This document shows, one piece after another, positions 34,074 through 43,397 of a stretch of 64,000 bases of DNA. Position numbers and translations under genes: made by a program. Numbering within the stretch: position 1 is the first letter of the stretch; each line of letters opens with the position of its first letter. Below the pieces are notes generated by a model, which ran no database searches, was not told where the DNA came from, and worked only from the letters and a program-made list of their open reading frames with translations. Origin of the DNA: CAYNST01 sp964434105 (GTDB lineage Bacteria > Pseudomonadota > Gammaproteobacteria > Pseudomonadales > Cellvibrionaceae); contig CAYSTJ010000011.1 of NCBI GenBank assembly GCA_964434105.1, forward strand, positions 27,967 through 91,966, written 5' to 3'.

Positions 34074-34754
34074 GTGAATCAGAATAAAACGCAGTTCGAA
34101 GGTATTGGGATGACCTCGCGACGTACCCGGGAGCGTCTGATCAAGCGTCTGGAAGAAAAGGGCATTCAGAACAGTCGTGTACTGGAGGTGATGGGATCGA
34201 CGCCACGCCATCTGTTTTTGGAAGAGGCGTTGTCCCACAGGGCATACGAGGACACCGCTCTGCCGATCGGGCAGGGGCAGACCCTTTCGCAGCCATATAT
34301 TGTTGCCCGCATGACCGAGCTGTTGTTTGAATCGGGCAGGATGCCGGAGCGGGTGCTGGAAATAGGTACTGGCTCCGGGTATCAAACCGCGATTCTGGCG
34401 CAATTGATACGACAGGTGTACAGCATAGAGCGAATAAAACCGCTGGTTGATCTTGCCCGCCAGCGATTGCGTCAACTAAAGCTTTATAACGCACAGATTC
34501 GACATGCCGATGGTGCCGCAGGCTGGGCCGAGCATGGGCCTTACGACGCAATACTCGCGGCTGCCGCGCCCGTCGAAGTGCCGAAAGAACTTCTGAATCA
34601 GCTTGCTCCGGATGGTTGCCTGGTGATCCCGGTCGGGGGCGAATCACAGCAATATCTTGAGCTGATTCGACGCGAAGGCACGTCAGACCAGTTTGAGAGA
34701 CGCCGGATAGCGCCGGTGAGATTCGTCCCATTTCTATCAGGAACTACCCGTTAA
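34074..34754 (+). CDS. pcm: Protein-L-isoaspartate O-methyltransferase
   Basis: Repairs isoaspartyl damage in proteins using S-adenosylmethionine. 226 residues; motif I VLEIGTGSGYQTAIL, the preceding LPIGQGQTLSQPYIVARM, and DAILAAAAPVEVP are all typical. The start is GTG at 34074; an internal ATG at 34110 (MTSRRTRE) aligns with the E. coli start and may be the true one. The stop overlaps the DUF368 start by one base, so the two are co-translated. Confidence 0.95.
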   Translation: MNQNKTQFEGIGMTSRRTRERLIKRLEEKGIQNSRVLEVMGSTPRHLFLEEALSHRAYEDTALPIGQGQTLSQPYIVARMTELLFESGRMPERVLEIGTGSGYQTAILAQLIRQVYSIERIKPLVDLARQRLRQLKLYNAQIRHADGAAGWAEHGPYDAILAAAAPVEVPKELLNQLAPDGCLVIPVGGESQQYLELIRREGTSDQFERRRIAPVRFVPFLSGTTR

Positions 34755-35737
34755 TGAAAATACCGTCCCGCAGCAGTAAAGACTATGCTTTTTTGGTATT
34801 GAAAGGCATGGCGATGGGGGCCGCCGATGTCGTGCCTGGCGTGTCCGGCGGCACTATTGCATTTATTACCGGCATCTATGACGAGCTGCTGCACTCACTC
34901 AGTCAGCTAACGCCGAAGACATTGCTTACCTGGAAGCAGGAAGGCTTTGTGGCGGCCTGGAAATCGATAAACGGGACGTTTCTGGTAGTGTTGTTTTCCG
35001 GCGTTCTCATCAGTCTGGTGACGTTTGCCCGAATTATTGGCGTAGCGCTTGAGCGGTATCCGATTCTGGTATGGTCGTTTTTCTTCGGGTTGATCATTGC
35101 TTCAATTATTTTTTTCGGCCGCCAGCAGCGCGGCTGGCGCTGGCAGGAATGGCTGGCGCTGGTGTGCGGTGCGGGGCTCGTCTACTGGATATCAATCGCT
35201 GCGCCGGCGCAATTGCCGGCGCACCCCGCCATATTATTCGCGGGCGGTTTTATTGCCATCTGTGCGATGATCTTGCCCGGCATATCGGGCAGCTTTCTGT
35301 TGTTGTTGATGGGGCTATATCCGGCTTTTCTTCGCGCCATCAACGAGGTCGATGTAATAGCGTTGGCCAGTTTTTTGGCGGGGTGCGTCAGCGGCCTGCT
35401 GGTTTTTTCCCGATTCCTGTCATGGCTGCTGGATAATTACCATCGAACGACGCTGGCAACACTTATCGGCTTTTTGATCGGTTCGCTCAGCGTGACCTGG
35501 CCTTGGAAGCAGATTGTTCAGACTGTGACGGACCGGCATGGAGAGGTCATCCCGCTGGTGCAGCGCAACATACTTCCCCAACGATACGCGGAGCTGGCAG
35601 GCGATCCAATGTTGATGGCGGCGCTCATTTCCGCCGCCGCAGGCATACTATTGGTACTTTTGACTGAGATGTTGTCGTCCATAAGTGATCGCTCCGGTCA
35701 TTCAGAGTTGGAAGTGGTGCGTCTAAAGGATGAGTAA
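34754..35737 (+). CDS. DUF368 membrane protein, likely undecaprenyl-phosphate transporter
   Basis: A polytopic inner-membrane protein of 327 residues with about eight hydrophobic segments. The DUF368 signatures GAADVVPGVSGGTIAFI (N-terminal) and AICAMILPGISGSFLLLLMGLY (repeat) are present. Family members have been shown to recycle the lipid carrier undecaprenyl phosphate across the membrane (family knowledge). Translationally coupled to pcm; nlpD follows after 104 AT-rich bases. Confidence 0.9.
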   Translation: MKIPSRSSKDYAFLVLKGMAMGAADVVPGVSGGTIAFITGIYDELLHSLSQLTPKTLLTWKQEGFVAAWKSINGTFLVVLFSGVLISLVTFARIIGVALERYPILVWSFFFGLIIASIIFFGRQQRGWRWQEWLALVCGAGLVYWISIAAPAQLPAHPAILFAGGFIAICAMILPGISGSFLLLLMGLYPAFLRAINEVDVIALASFLAGCVSGLLVFSRFLSWLLDNYHRTTLATLIGFLIGSLSVTWPWKQIVQTVTDRHGEVIPLVQRNILPQRYAELAGDPMLMAALISAAAGILLVLLTEMLSSISDRSGHSELEVVRLKDE

Positions 35738-35841
35738 AATGTCGGATGTTTGGATGAAATGCCTAACTTCCTAATGATTTAGTTAGACTAAATTCTAATA
35801 AATTTCGACTTAATAGTACTTATAGCTATATAAAGGAAGCT

Positions 35842-36705
35842 TTGACAGCACCATTGAATCAGTTAGGCAACGCGACGCGGGAGGCTTCACAATTGGCGTG
35901 TCGGCGAAGTGCGATTAGTATATTAAGCGTAATGCTCCTGCTCGGAAGCTGCGCTAATCCACCGGTACGTGCCCCGGTTGTGGATGCCGCCCCCATTCCC
36001 AGCTACCGTATCCAGCGTCATGTAGTCGCGCCGGGTGAGACCTTATACAGCATTGCCTGGCGATACGATATGGACTATCAAAATCTGTCTAAAATCAATG
36101 GGTTGGGGGATGGTCACAGCATCCGTCCGGGGCAGGTGCTGGCCTTGAGCGGTTCGCTGCCGAAACAGACTGCGACCGCGCCACCGCCTGAACCCCCTAA
36201 GTCGACGATCCCGCCAAAGACTGTTGTACACACACCGGTCACGACTCCCGCACCGCCACCGATTGCGCCGGGTCGATTGAAAAATCAAACACCCAAAGTG
36301 ACCGGCAGCCTGCCCGAATCCGCATCGGCTGGTAACCCGGTCTGGGCCTGGCCCATCGACGGACCGGTTATCTCCAACTTCAGCGCCAACGGCGGACTTA
36401 ACAAGGGGATTGATATTCGCGGCAAATTAGGAGAGCCTGTACTAGCGGCCGCAGATGGAGAAGTGGTGTATTCCGGCAGTGGATTGCGTGGTTATGGGAA
36501 GCTGCTTATCGTTAAACATAACGAAAACTACCTCAGCGCCTATGCCTATAACCATGAGCTGCACGCGGTGGAAGGCCAGCGGGTCCGGGCTGGTCAGAAA
36601 ATCGCGGAAGTCGGCAAGTACAACGCCAACACCGCAAAATTGCATTTCGAAATACGGTACGATGGCAAACCGGTGAATCCACTGGACTATCTACCAAAAA
36701 GATAA
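35842..36705 (+). CDS. nlpD: NlpD-type murein hydrolase activator lipoprotein
   Basis: An envelope lipoprotein of 287 residues that activates amidases for daughter-cell separation. Signal peptide with lipobox (LLGSCANPP, Cys36), one LysM domain (VVAPGETLYSIAWRYDM, ~55-98), a Pro/Thr linker, and a C-terminal LytM/M23 domain (~170-287). Zinc ligands are lost: the usual His of HxGxD is Asn in NKGIDI, and HxH is KLH, as expected for an activator without enzymatic activity. The start is TTG at 35842 with an AAGGAAG site. Located before rpoS as in most gammaproteobacteria. Confidence 0.93.
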   Translation: MTAPLNQLGNATREASQLACRRSAISILSVMLLLGSCANPPVRAPVVDAAPIPSYRIQRHVVAPGETLYSIAWRYDMDYQNLSKINGLGDGHSIRPGQVLALSGSLPKQTATAPPPEPPKSTIPPKTVVHTPVTTPAPPPIAPGRLKNQTPKVTGSLPESASAGNPVWAWPIDGPVISNFSANGGLNKGIDIRGKLGEPVLAAADGEVVYSGSGLRGYGKLLIVKHNENYLSAYAYNHELHAVEGQRVRAGQKIAEVGKYNANTAKLHFEIRYDGKPVNPLDYLPKR

Positions 36706-37158
36706 TAATAAAGTTTTCGATTCAGAGCCACTGTTGCGCAGCCAGCACCGTGCGCAGTGTTCAACAGGCCGGTAGTTTTCGGGGCAGCTATTGGTTTTCC
36801 GGATGTGGTTGACAGGAAGTCACTATTCAGCGCTATGGGCAAATCGGAGCGTGAGCTGACAGATTGGGGCGTGAGCTGAATTAGCTACGATAATAATCTT
36901 AAAGAAAAGAACAAGGTGGCCGATTAATGTCTTGCAGACGCAGGCCTCCGATTATCGCAGTCACCCTGATGTTTTTTGTGGGGTGCTGGAAGCAGTTCCT
37001 TGTTTTGTCACGATGACGGTCGTGATGATTCAATCGAATCCAGGGATGGCAATAATAAAGTCGGTTATTCGGCCGACTGCTAACGAGGGTTCTTGTTGTT
37101 ACGTCATTGCAGTGAGCGTAAAGAGCTAAACAAAACTATTGGTCCGAGGAATATAAAA
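36706..37158. other. nlpD-rpoS intergenic region
   Basis: 453 bases without a gene; probably holds an rpoS promoter and a long leader. It includes a small copy of the dispersed repeat at 36820-36889. A 65-codon frame (36932-37129) was not accepted. Confidence 0.5.
36820..36889. repeat. Short copy of the dispersed intergenic repeat
   Basis: Left end CACTATTCAGCGC and right end GGGGCGTGAGCTGAATTAGCTAC resemble the two ends of the element at 18361-18564, and an additional partial end GCAAATCGGAGCGTGAGCTGA lies between. The internal part is missing. Confidence 0.55.
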
Positions 37159-38133
37159 ATGGCAGCCCAACAAATTGAACTTGACCGATTTAAAAGCAGT
37201 GACGATGACGCAGCATATGTAGTGGATATTGATACCGAAGCGGATGACGAGCAGGCGTTGCTCGGCGTTGGCGGCGCTGACGAAACCTACCAGAAGAATT
37301 TGGATGCGACCCAGCTATATTTGAACGAAATTGGTTTTTCCCCCCTGTTGAGTGCAGAAGAAGAAGTATTTTTTGCCCGCAAGGCGCTGCGCGGCGACGG
37401 TGCGGCCCGGCGGCGAATGATAGAGAGTAATCTGCGTCTGGTCGTCAAGATTTCCCGCCGTTACGTCAACCGTGGGCTGGCGTTGCTGGATCTGATCGAG
37501 GAGGGCAACCTGGGGCTGATTCGTGCGGTTGAGAAATTTGATCCAGAGCGCGGCTTTCGTTTTTCCACCTATGCCACCTGGTGGATTCGCCAGACCATCG
37601 AGCGGGCGATCATGAATCAGACCCGGACTATTCGACTGCCCATACATGTGGTAAAGGAATTGAACGTTTATCTGCGGGCAGCGCGGGAGCTATCACAGAA
37701 GCTCGATCACGAGCCATCAGCAGAAGATATAGCCCGCCTGCTGGACAAGCCGGTCGAAGATGTGGAACGCATGCTGAGCCTCAACGAACGCGTAACGTCG
37801 ATGGATACCCCAATCGGGCCGTCTTCGGACAAGACGCTGGTTGACACAGTGCCGGACCACCAGGTATCAGATCCGGTCAGCATTCTGCAGGATAGCGACC
37901 TGTGTTTAAGTCTCGATGAATGGCTGGACGAGCTTAGTGAAAAGCAGCGCGAGGTCGTAGCCCGCCGGTTCGGACTGAGAGGACACGAATCCAGTACGCT
38001 GGAAGAGGTAGGTCGTGAAATCGGGTTGACACGTGAACGGGTAAGGCAAATTCAGGTTGAAGCGTTGCGTCGTTTGCGGGATATACTGGAAAAACAGGGT
38101 CTCAGTGCCGAATCGCTGTTTGGTGTTGCCTGA
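37159..38133 (+). CDS. rpoS: RNA polymerase sigma factor RpoS
   Basis: Stationary-phase and general-stress sigma factor, 324 residues. Region 1.2/2 (DATQLYLNEIGFSPLLSAEE, VVKISRRYVNRGLALLDLIE, FSTYATWWIRQTIERAIM), region 3 and region 4.2 (LEEVGREIGLTRERVRQIQV) are intact. The start at 37159 (MAAQQIELD) follows a GAGGAAT site. Follows nlpD; fdxA is convergent. The acidic N-terminal ~55 residues are variable as usual. Confidence 0.97.
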   Translation: MAAQQIELDRFKSSDDDAAYVVDIDTEADDEQALLGVGGADETYQKNLDATQLYLNEIGFSPLLSAEEEVFFARKALRGDGAARRRMIESNLRLVVKISRRYVNRGLALLDLIEEGNLGLIRAVEKFDPERGFRFSTYATWWIRQTIERAIMNQTRTIRLPIHVVKELNVYLRAARELSQKLDHEPSAEDIARLLDKPVEDVERMLSLNERVTSMDTPIGPSSDKTLVDTVPDHQVSDPVSILQDSDLCLSLDEWLDELSEKQREVVARRFGLRGHESSTLEEVGREIGLTRERVRQIQVEALRRLRDILEKQGLSAESLFGVA

Positions 38134-38195
38134 ACCAGGCGGAGTAACCGTCTGGTCGCTTTAGCCACTGTAGACAGGCGCCGAACAATGCTATG

Positions 38196-38227
38196 GCCGG
38201 GTTGACCGCTAGTCGGCTCAACCCGGC
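38196..38227. terminator. Long inverted repeat between rpoS and fdxA, probable bidirectional terminator
   Basis: A perfect 10-base arm GCCGGGTTGA (38196-38205) pairs with TCAACCCGGC (38218-38227), with an inner CCG/CGG. It lies 62 bases after rpoS and 37 after fdxA (convergent). No T-run on either side, so termination is probable but not certain. Confidence 0.45.
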
Positions 38228-38264
38228 ACAGGCTACCAGACCTGCCTGTGCACTTTATACGTAT

Positions 38265-38588
38265 TCAGCGCTGTAGATATTGTAGCTTGCCTTCCACGCC
38301 GTCCCACTCCTCGGCGTCTTCTGGTGCTTCTTTCTTCTCTGTGATATTGGGCCAGACTTCTGACAGTTCCGCATTCAACTCCAGAAACACCTCTTGCCCT
38401 TCGGGCAGTTCGTCCTCGGAAAAAATGGCATCGACAGGGCATTCCGGTTCACATAACGCGCAATCAATACATTCGTCCGGGTGAATCACCAGGAAGTTCG
38501 GCCCTTCGTAGAAACAGTCTACCGGGCATACTTCGACACAATCTGTGTGTTTGCATTTAATGCAATTTTCGCCCACTACAAATGTCAT
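38265..38588 (-). CDS. fdxA: Seven-iron ferredoxin FdxA
   Basis: A 107-residue electron carrier with [3Fe-4S] and [4Fe-4S] clusters. Cysteines lie in NCIKCKHTDCVEVCPVDC and in ECIDCALCEPECPVDA. The acidic C-terminal extension is typical of this family. The start MTFVVGENC at 38588 is standard; the frame is open upstream to 38774 but unrelated. The fdxA-mutS order is the same as in Pseudomonas. Confidence 0.95.
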   Translation of the reverse strand: MTFVVGENCIKCKHTDCVEVCPVDCFYEGPNFLVIHPDECIDCALCEPECPVDAIFSEDELPEGQEVFLELNAELSEVWPNITEKKEAPEDAEEWDGVEGKLQYLQR

Positions 38589-38847
38589 GCGGTTTAACCT
38601 CTTAAGTTCTTGAGCCAGTTGGTGCGGCATTTTAACAGGAGTTCGGCAGATTTGAACCCCGCTCTTTGCCTGATGCGGCAATATGTCTTCCCTGGTACCC
38701 GGCAGCAAAAGCAATGGTGACCATGGCCATGCGTCGCAGGCGTTATACCGCAAATATTCGGCGCCGGGAAACACCGGTCGCCGAACGGGATTTTAGCTGG
38801 AACCGGGTGAATCAGCTAATGGGTATTTCCTGCATGGCATATCAGGG

Positions 38848-41433
38848 TTACCGAATCAGTGCACACAGCTCGTACAGCGCTTGCAATGCCGCCCTTGGGG
38901 TCATGTCGTCGAGACAAAGCGCCTTCATGCGCTGTTCCAGTTCACTTGGCTGCGCCAAAAACAGATCGGCCTGCCCGGTGGCCGGGGATAGGGCAGGCCG
39001 GGTGTTTTTGGGTGCGACCGGTTGCTCCAGTCGATTCAGCTGCTGCCGGGCGCTCTGCAACACCGGTGCAGGAACGCCAGCCAGTCTGGCAACCTGCAGC
39101 CCGAAGCTGCGACTGGCCGGACCCTGCTGGATATTATGCAGAAAGACGATATTGTCACCGTGTTCCGTCGCATCGAGGTGCACATTGGCCATGGCGTCAA
39201 TCTTGTCCGGCAACTGCGTGATTTCAAAATAGTGGGTGGCGAATAACGTATAGGCACGCACCGTGAGCGCGAGGTGCTCGGCACACGCCCAGGCCAGCGC
39301 CAGCCCGTCGTAGGTACTCGTCCCGCGGCCTACCTCATCCATCAGAACCAGGCTCTCGCTGGTCGCGTTGTGCAGGATATTGGCGGTCTCGGTCATCTCG
39401 ACCATAAATGTCGAGCGGCCACCGGCCAGATCATCCGATGAGCCTATGCGTGTAAATATACGGTCCACCGGGCGCAGGCGGCAGGCCGCAGCAGGCACAA
39501 AACTGCCGATCTGGGCCATTAGCACAATAAGTGCCGTCTGCCGCATATAGGTCGATTTACCCCCCATGTTCGGACCGGTAATAATCAGCATGCGGCGATC
39601 CGGGTTCAGATCAAGGTCGTTGGGAACGAAGGGTGTGTTCAGAACCTGTTCGACGACAGGATGACGTCCTGCTTCTATGTGGATGACCGGTTCTTCCGTC
39701 AGTGCTGGTCGGCTGAGATTCAGTGTTTCCGCACGTTCCGCCAGGGTGGTGATGACGTCGAGCTCGCTCACCGCTGCTGCGCAGCGTTGCAGGGCAGACA
39801 GGTCTTCGTTGACCTGTTCAAGCAAAGCTTCATACAGTGCTTTTTCACGGGCCAGCGCCCGGCTTTTGGCCGACAGGGCCTTGTCCTCAAACGCTTTCAG
39901 TTCCGGCATGATAAACCGTTCCGCGTTCTTCAGGGTTTGGCGTCGCTGATAGTCGACGGGTGCCTTGTCCGACTGACCGCGACTGATCTCGATATAGTAA
40001 CCGTGGACCCGGTTGTAGCCGACCTTTAGGCTGGACAACCCGGTGCGCTCGCGCTCCTGTGCTTCCAGCTTGATGAGATACTCGCCGGCATGGGTGCTGA
40101 GCGCGCGCAACTCATCCAGCTCGGCGTCGTAGCCGGTGGCGATTACGCCGCCATCGCGAATGACTACCGGCGGATTCTCCATAATGGCACGTTGCAACAG
40201 ATCCACCAGAGCCGGAAATTCACCAGCCAGCCGTGCAAGATAGCGTACATGGGGCGCGTCAACGCCGGACAGGCAGGATTGCAGCTCAGGCAGAATTGCC
40301 AGCGAACTTCCCAGTCGGGACAGGTCGCGGGGGCGCGCCGAGCGCAGTGCCACCCGGCCAAGAATGCGTTCCACGTCGCCAATATTCTTTAGAATCTGGC
40401 GACATCCTTCATAGGCATAGTTTTGCAGAAAAGCCGAAACGGCGTCCTGACGTTCGATTAATACCGTCATGTCGCGTAACGGACGGTGTAGCCAGCGGCG
40501 TAGCAGGCGCCGGCCCATGGCGGTCGAAGTGCTGTCCAGCACGGTAAAGAGCGTGTTGTCTTCACCGCCGGCCAGATTGGCGTCCAGTTCAAGATTGCGA
40601 CGGGTCGCGCTGTCCATGCAAACGGTCTTGTCGAGATGTTCGACAACGGGCGGTTGCAGGTGCTGAAGCTGCGCGCGTTGGGTTTCCCGGGCATAACTGT
40701 ACAGGCAGGCCGCCGCCGCAATACCGGCTGTCAGGTTTTCGCAGCCAAACCCCAACAGGTCATGGGTGCCAAAATGCGTTGTCAGAAAACGACGGCCGGC
40801 ATCCGTATCAAATTCCCAGTCCGGCAGGCTTCGCAGGCCTTTGTATTGTTGCAGGCCGGGCAGGCTGAGGTGCTGGGGCACCAGCAATTCGGCCGGACGC
40901 AGGCGTTCCAGCTCACCCAACAGACTGGTGTCGTCAGAAACCTCGAGCAATGCCAGTCGGCCGCTGCCCATATCCAGGCTCGCTATGCCATAGGCGCCGG
41001 GTAACCGCGCCACGGCCACCAGCAGGTTGTCCCGGGTGGCATCCAGCAAGGCTTCATCGCTGACGGTCCCTGGTGTCAGTACCCGTACCACCTGGCGTTC
41101 CACCGGCCCTTTGGATGTCGCCGGGTCTCCGATCTGTTCGCAAATTGCAACGGATACCCCTAACCTTACCAGCCGGGACAGATAACTTTCGGCCGCGTGA
41201 AACGGAACACCCGCCATAGGAATCGGCTGGCCGGCGGACTTGCCCCGGGCTGTCAGGGTTACATCCAGTAGCCGCGCAGCTTTCTTCGCATCGTCGAAGA
41301 ATAACTCATAAAAGTCGCCCATCCGGTAAAATACCAGCTCGTCCGGGTGCCGGGCTTTTATGCGCAGATACTGCTGCATCATGGGCGTATGCTGTTCGTT
41401 GGCCGCAGAGGGTTGGGTGAGAGTTTCGGACAT
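38848..41433 (-). CDS. mutS: DNA mismatch repair protein MutS
   Basis: Recognises mismatches and starts methyl-directed repair. 861 residues (E. coli 853). The mismatch-binding motif lies in KARHPDELVFYRMGDFYELF (Phe-Tyr-Glu); the ATPase has Walker A GPNMGGKSTYMR, Walker B LVLMDEVGRGTSTYDG, and ATHYFEIT. Start at the only upstream ATG near the conserved N-terminus. fdxA follows 260 bases later in the same direction. Confidence 0.98.
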   Translation of the reverse strand: MSETLTQPSAANEQHTPMMQQYLRIKARHPDELVFYRMGDFYELFFDDAKKAARLLDVTLTARGKSAGQPIPMAGVPFHAAESYLSRLVRLGVSVAICEQIGDPATSKGPVERQVVRVLTPGTVSDEALLDATRDNLLVAVARLPGAYGIASLDMGSGRLALLEVSDDTSLLGELERLRPAELLVPQHLSLPGLQQYKGLRSLPDWEFDTDAGRRFLTTHFGTHDLLGFGCENLTAGIAAAACLYSYARETQRAQLQHLQPPVVEHLDKTVCMDSATRRNLELDANLAGGEDNTLFTVLDSTSTAMGRRLLRRWLHRPLRDMTVLIERQDAVSAFLQNYAYEGCRQILKNIGDVERILGRVALRSARPRDLSRLGSSLAILPELQSCLSGVDAPHVRYLARLAGEFPALVDLLQRAIMENPPVVIRDGGVIATGYDAELDELRALSTHAGEYLIKLEAQERERTGLSSLKVGYNRVHGYYIEISRGQSDKAPVDYQRRQTLKNAERFIMPELKAFEDKALSAKSRALAREKALYEALLEQVNEDLSALQRCAAAVSELDVITTLAERAETLNLSRPALTEEPVIHIEAGRHPVVEQVLNTPFVPNDLDLNPDRRMLIITGPNMGGKSTYMRQTALIVLMAQIGSFVPAAACRLRPVDRIFTRIGSSDDLAGGRSTFMVEMTETANILHNATSESLVLMDEVGRGTSTYDGLALAWACAEHLALTVRAYTLFATHYFEITQLPDKIDAMANVHLDATEHGDNIVFLHNIQQGPASRSFGLQVARLAGVPAPVLQSARQQLNRLEQPVAPKNTRPALSPATGQADLFLAQPSELEQRMKALCLDDMTPRAALQALYELCALIR

Positions 41434-41681
41434 TGGCGTGAAGGTTTCCTCGATTAAGGATTCCGGGCGGGGACAGACCGGGGCGCGCCCAAAAAAGCGA
41501 GCAGTTTACCGGTCTGTCCGACGGTTTGCACGGAGTAGCTGATTAAATGGCCACCGCCGTCATGCTTTGGTGTCGGGGTATCCGTTTATTCGTGTAGCTG
41601 AGGTCCGCATCGCGATGTTGCCATGGACGGATCCCACGACCGCGCTTGTGTTCGATGCCGGTATGACTTAAGTTTGTCAGC

Positions 41682-42173
41682 ATGAAAAATACGCTGTCGC
41701 CGCTTGCTCGGCGCCTGGGCGAAGTATTGGTCTTTCAGGCGCAGACCCTTTCCACCGCAGAATCCTGCACCGGTGGCGGTGTAGCCCATGCGATTACCGG
41801 CGTGCCTGGTTCCTCCGGCTGGTTCGAAGGTGGTTTTGTGACCTACAGCAATGCGGCCAAAATCCGGCTGCTCGGCGTAGACCCGGAATTGATCGCGACT
41901 CATGGGGCCGTTAGTGAGGCAGTGGTGATGGCTATGGCAAAGGGTGCATTGCAGCGCACCGGCAGCGATTACGCGATTGCCGTCAGCGGGATTGCCGGCC
42001 CGGGCGGCGGAACGGTCGCCAAGCCGGTCGGTACTGTATGGCTGGCATATTGCGATGCCGGGCATACGGTTGCCAACTGCCATTATTTTACGGGCGACAG
42101 AGCAGCGATCCGGGCGCTGACCGTATTGCAGGCGATCAGGGGGCTGCTGGATTTTGCAGAATCCGGGCGTTGA
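41682..42173 (+). CDS. pncC: Nicotinamide-nucleotide amidohydrolase (CinA C-terminal family)
   Basis: A 163-residue stand-alone CinA C-domain that deamidates NMN to nicotinate mononucleotide in pyridine nucleotide recycling. Typical motifs STAESCTGGGVAHAITGVPG, GGFVTYSNAAKIRLLGV, GIAGPGGGT-x-KPVGTVWLA. Divergent from mutS. It precedes recA as in Pseudomonas and many others, although a functional link is not established. Confidence 0.93.
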   Translation: MKNTLSPLARRLGEVLVFQAQTLSTAESCTGGGVAHAITGVPGSSGWFEGGFVTYSNAAKIRLLGVDPELIATHGAVSEAVVMAMAKGALQRTGSDYAIAVSGIAGPGGGTVAKPVGTVWLAYCDAGHTVANCHYFTGDRAAIRALTVLQAIRGLLDFAESGR

Positions 42174-42198
42174 TCTATTCGGATAAATTCATTGCATA

Positions 42199-42218
42199 TA
42201 GTGGTTGTATATACAGTA
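42199..42218 (+). promoter_or_regulatory. LexA (SOS) box and promoter region of recA
   Basis: TAGTGGTTGTATATACAGTA fits the gammaproteobacterial SOS box TACTG-N10-CAGTA with one change in the left core (GTG for CTG). A -10-like TATGGT directly follows the CAG (42217-42222), the same layout as the E. coli recA promoter, and a TTGCAT lies upstream (42192-42197). It sits 128 bases before the recA ATG. Confidence 0.85.
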
Positions 42219-42345
42219 TGGTTTAAGGTATTCTTTTGCCGGTTCATATGGCCGGCGCTGCCGCAGGCAGGTGCTGTCGGGGCATATAAAATCAGGTGTA
42301 CTGTTCAGCTGCTGTCAATCAGGTGAGGTTTAAAGGGGATCATTA

Positions 42346-43383
42346 ATGGATGCTAACAAAGAAAAGGCACTAAAGGCCGCGCTTTCGCAAATCGAGCGGC
42401 AGTTTGGCAAGGGAACCGTCATGCGCATGGGGGATCAGGAGCGAGTCAATATTCCATGTATCTCCACCGGGTCGCTGGGGCTCGATCTTGCTTTGGGTAC
42501 AGGCGGATTGCCGCGCGGCAGAATTGTCGAGATTTATGGTCCCGAATCTTCCGGTAAAACAACCTTGACGCTACAGGTGATTGCCGAGGCGCAGCGCTCA
42601 GGCGGTACCTGCGCGTTTGTCGATGCCGAGCACGCACTGGATCCGGTATATGCTGAAAAGCTCGGGGTGAATGTCGATGACCTGTTTGTCTCGCAGCCGG
42701 ACACCGGTGAGCAGGCGCTGGAAGTGGCCGATATGCTGGTCCGGTCCGGTGCGATCGATGTACTGGTTGTGGACTCCGTAGCGGCCCTGACGCCAAAAGC
42801 CGAGATCGAAGGCGACATGGGAGATCACCACGTTGGGTTGCAGGCCAGGCTCATGTCGCAGGCTTTGCGCAAAATCACTGGCAATATCAAGAATGCTAAC
42901 TGCCTGGTCATATTTATCAACCAGATTCGCATGAAAATCGGCGTCATGTTCGGCAATCCCGAAACCACCACCGGTGGTAATGCCCTCAAGTTTTACGCCT
43001 CGGTACGGCTTGATATCCGCCGTATTGGCTCGGTGAAAGAAGGCGACGAGGTGGTTGGGTCCGAGACCCGGGTAAAAGTCGTCAAGAATAAAGTGGCACC
43101 GCCGTTCAAACAGACCGAATTTCAGATTTTGTATGGACATGGCATTAACCGTCTGGGTGAGGTTCTCGATTACGGGGTTAAACTCGGATTGATCGACAAG
43201 GCCGGGGCCTGGTACAGCTATCAGGGCGACAAGATCGGTCAGGGCAAGCAGAACGCGATCAACTACCTGAAAGAACACCGGGAGATCGGGGTTTACCTGG
43301 AAAGCAAAATCAAGGAAGAGCTGCTCGGTGGTGGAAAAGTCGCATCTAACAATTCCGAGGCGTTGGAAGAAGACGCGCTCTAG
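42346..43383 (+). CDS. recA: Recombinase RecA
   Basis: Central strand-exchange protein and trigger of LexA self-cleavage. 345 residues. Walker A GPESSGKTT, the MAW-type region VDSVAALTPKAEIEGDMGD, loop L2 FGNPETTTGGNALKFYAS, and an acidic C-terminus. Preceded by an SOS box; recX follows after 14 bases, likely co-transcribed. Confidence 0.99.
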   Translation: MDANKEKALKAALSQIERQFGKGTVMRMGDQERVNIPCISTGSLGLDLALGTGGLPRGRIVEIYGPESSGKTTLTLQVIAEAQRSGGTCAFVDAEHALDPVYAEKLGVNVDDLFVSQPDTGEQALEVADMLVRSGAIDVLVVDSVAALTPKAEIEGDMGDHHVGLQARLMSQALRKITGNIKNANCLVIFINQIRMKIGVMFGNPETTTGGNALKFYASVRLDIRRIGSVKEGDEVVGSETRVKVVKNKVAPPFKQTEFQILYGHGINRLGEVLDYGVKLGLIDKAGAWYSYQGDKIGQGKQNAINYLKEHREIGVYLESKIKEELLGGGKVASNNSEALEEDAL

Positions 43384-43397
43384 CCGCGACAACGTCT

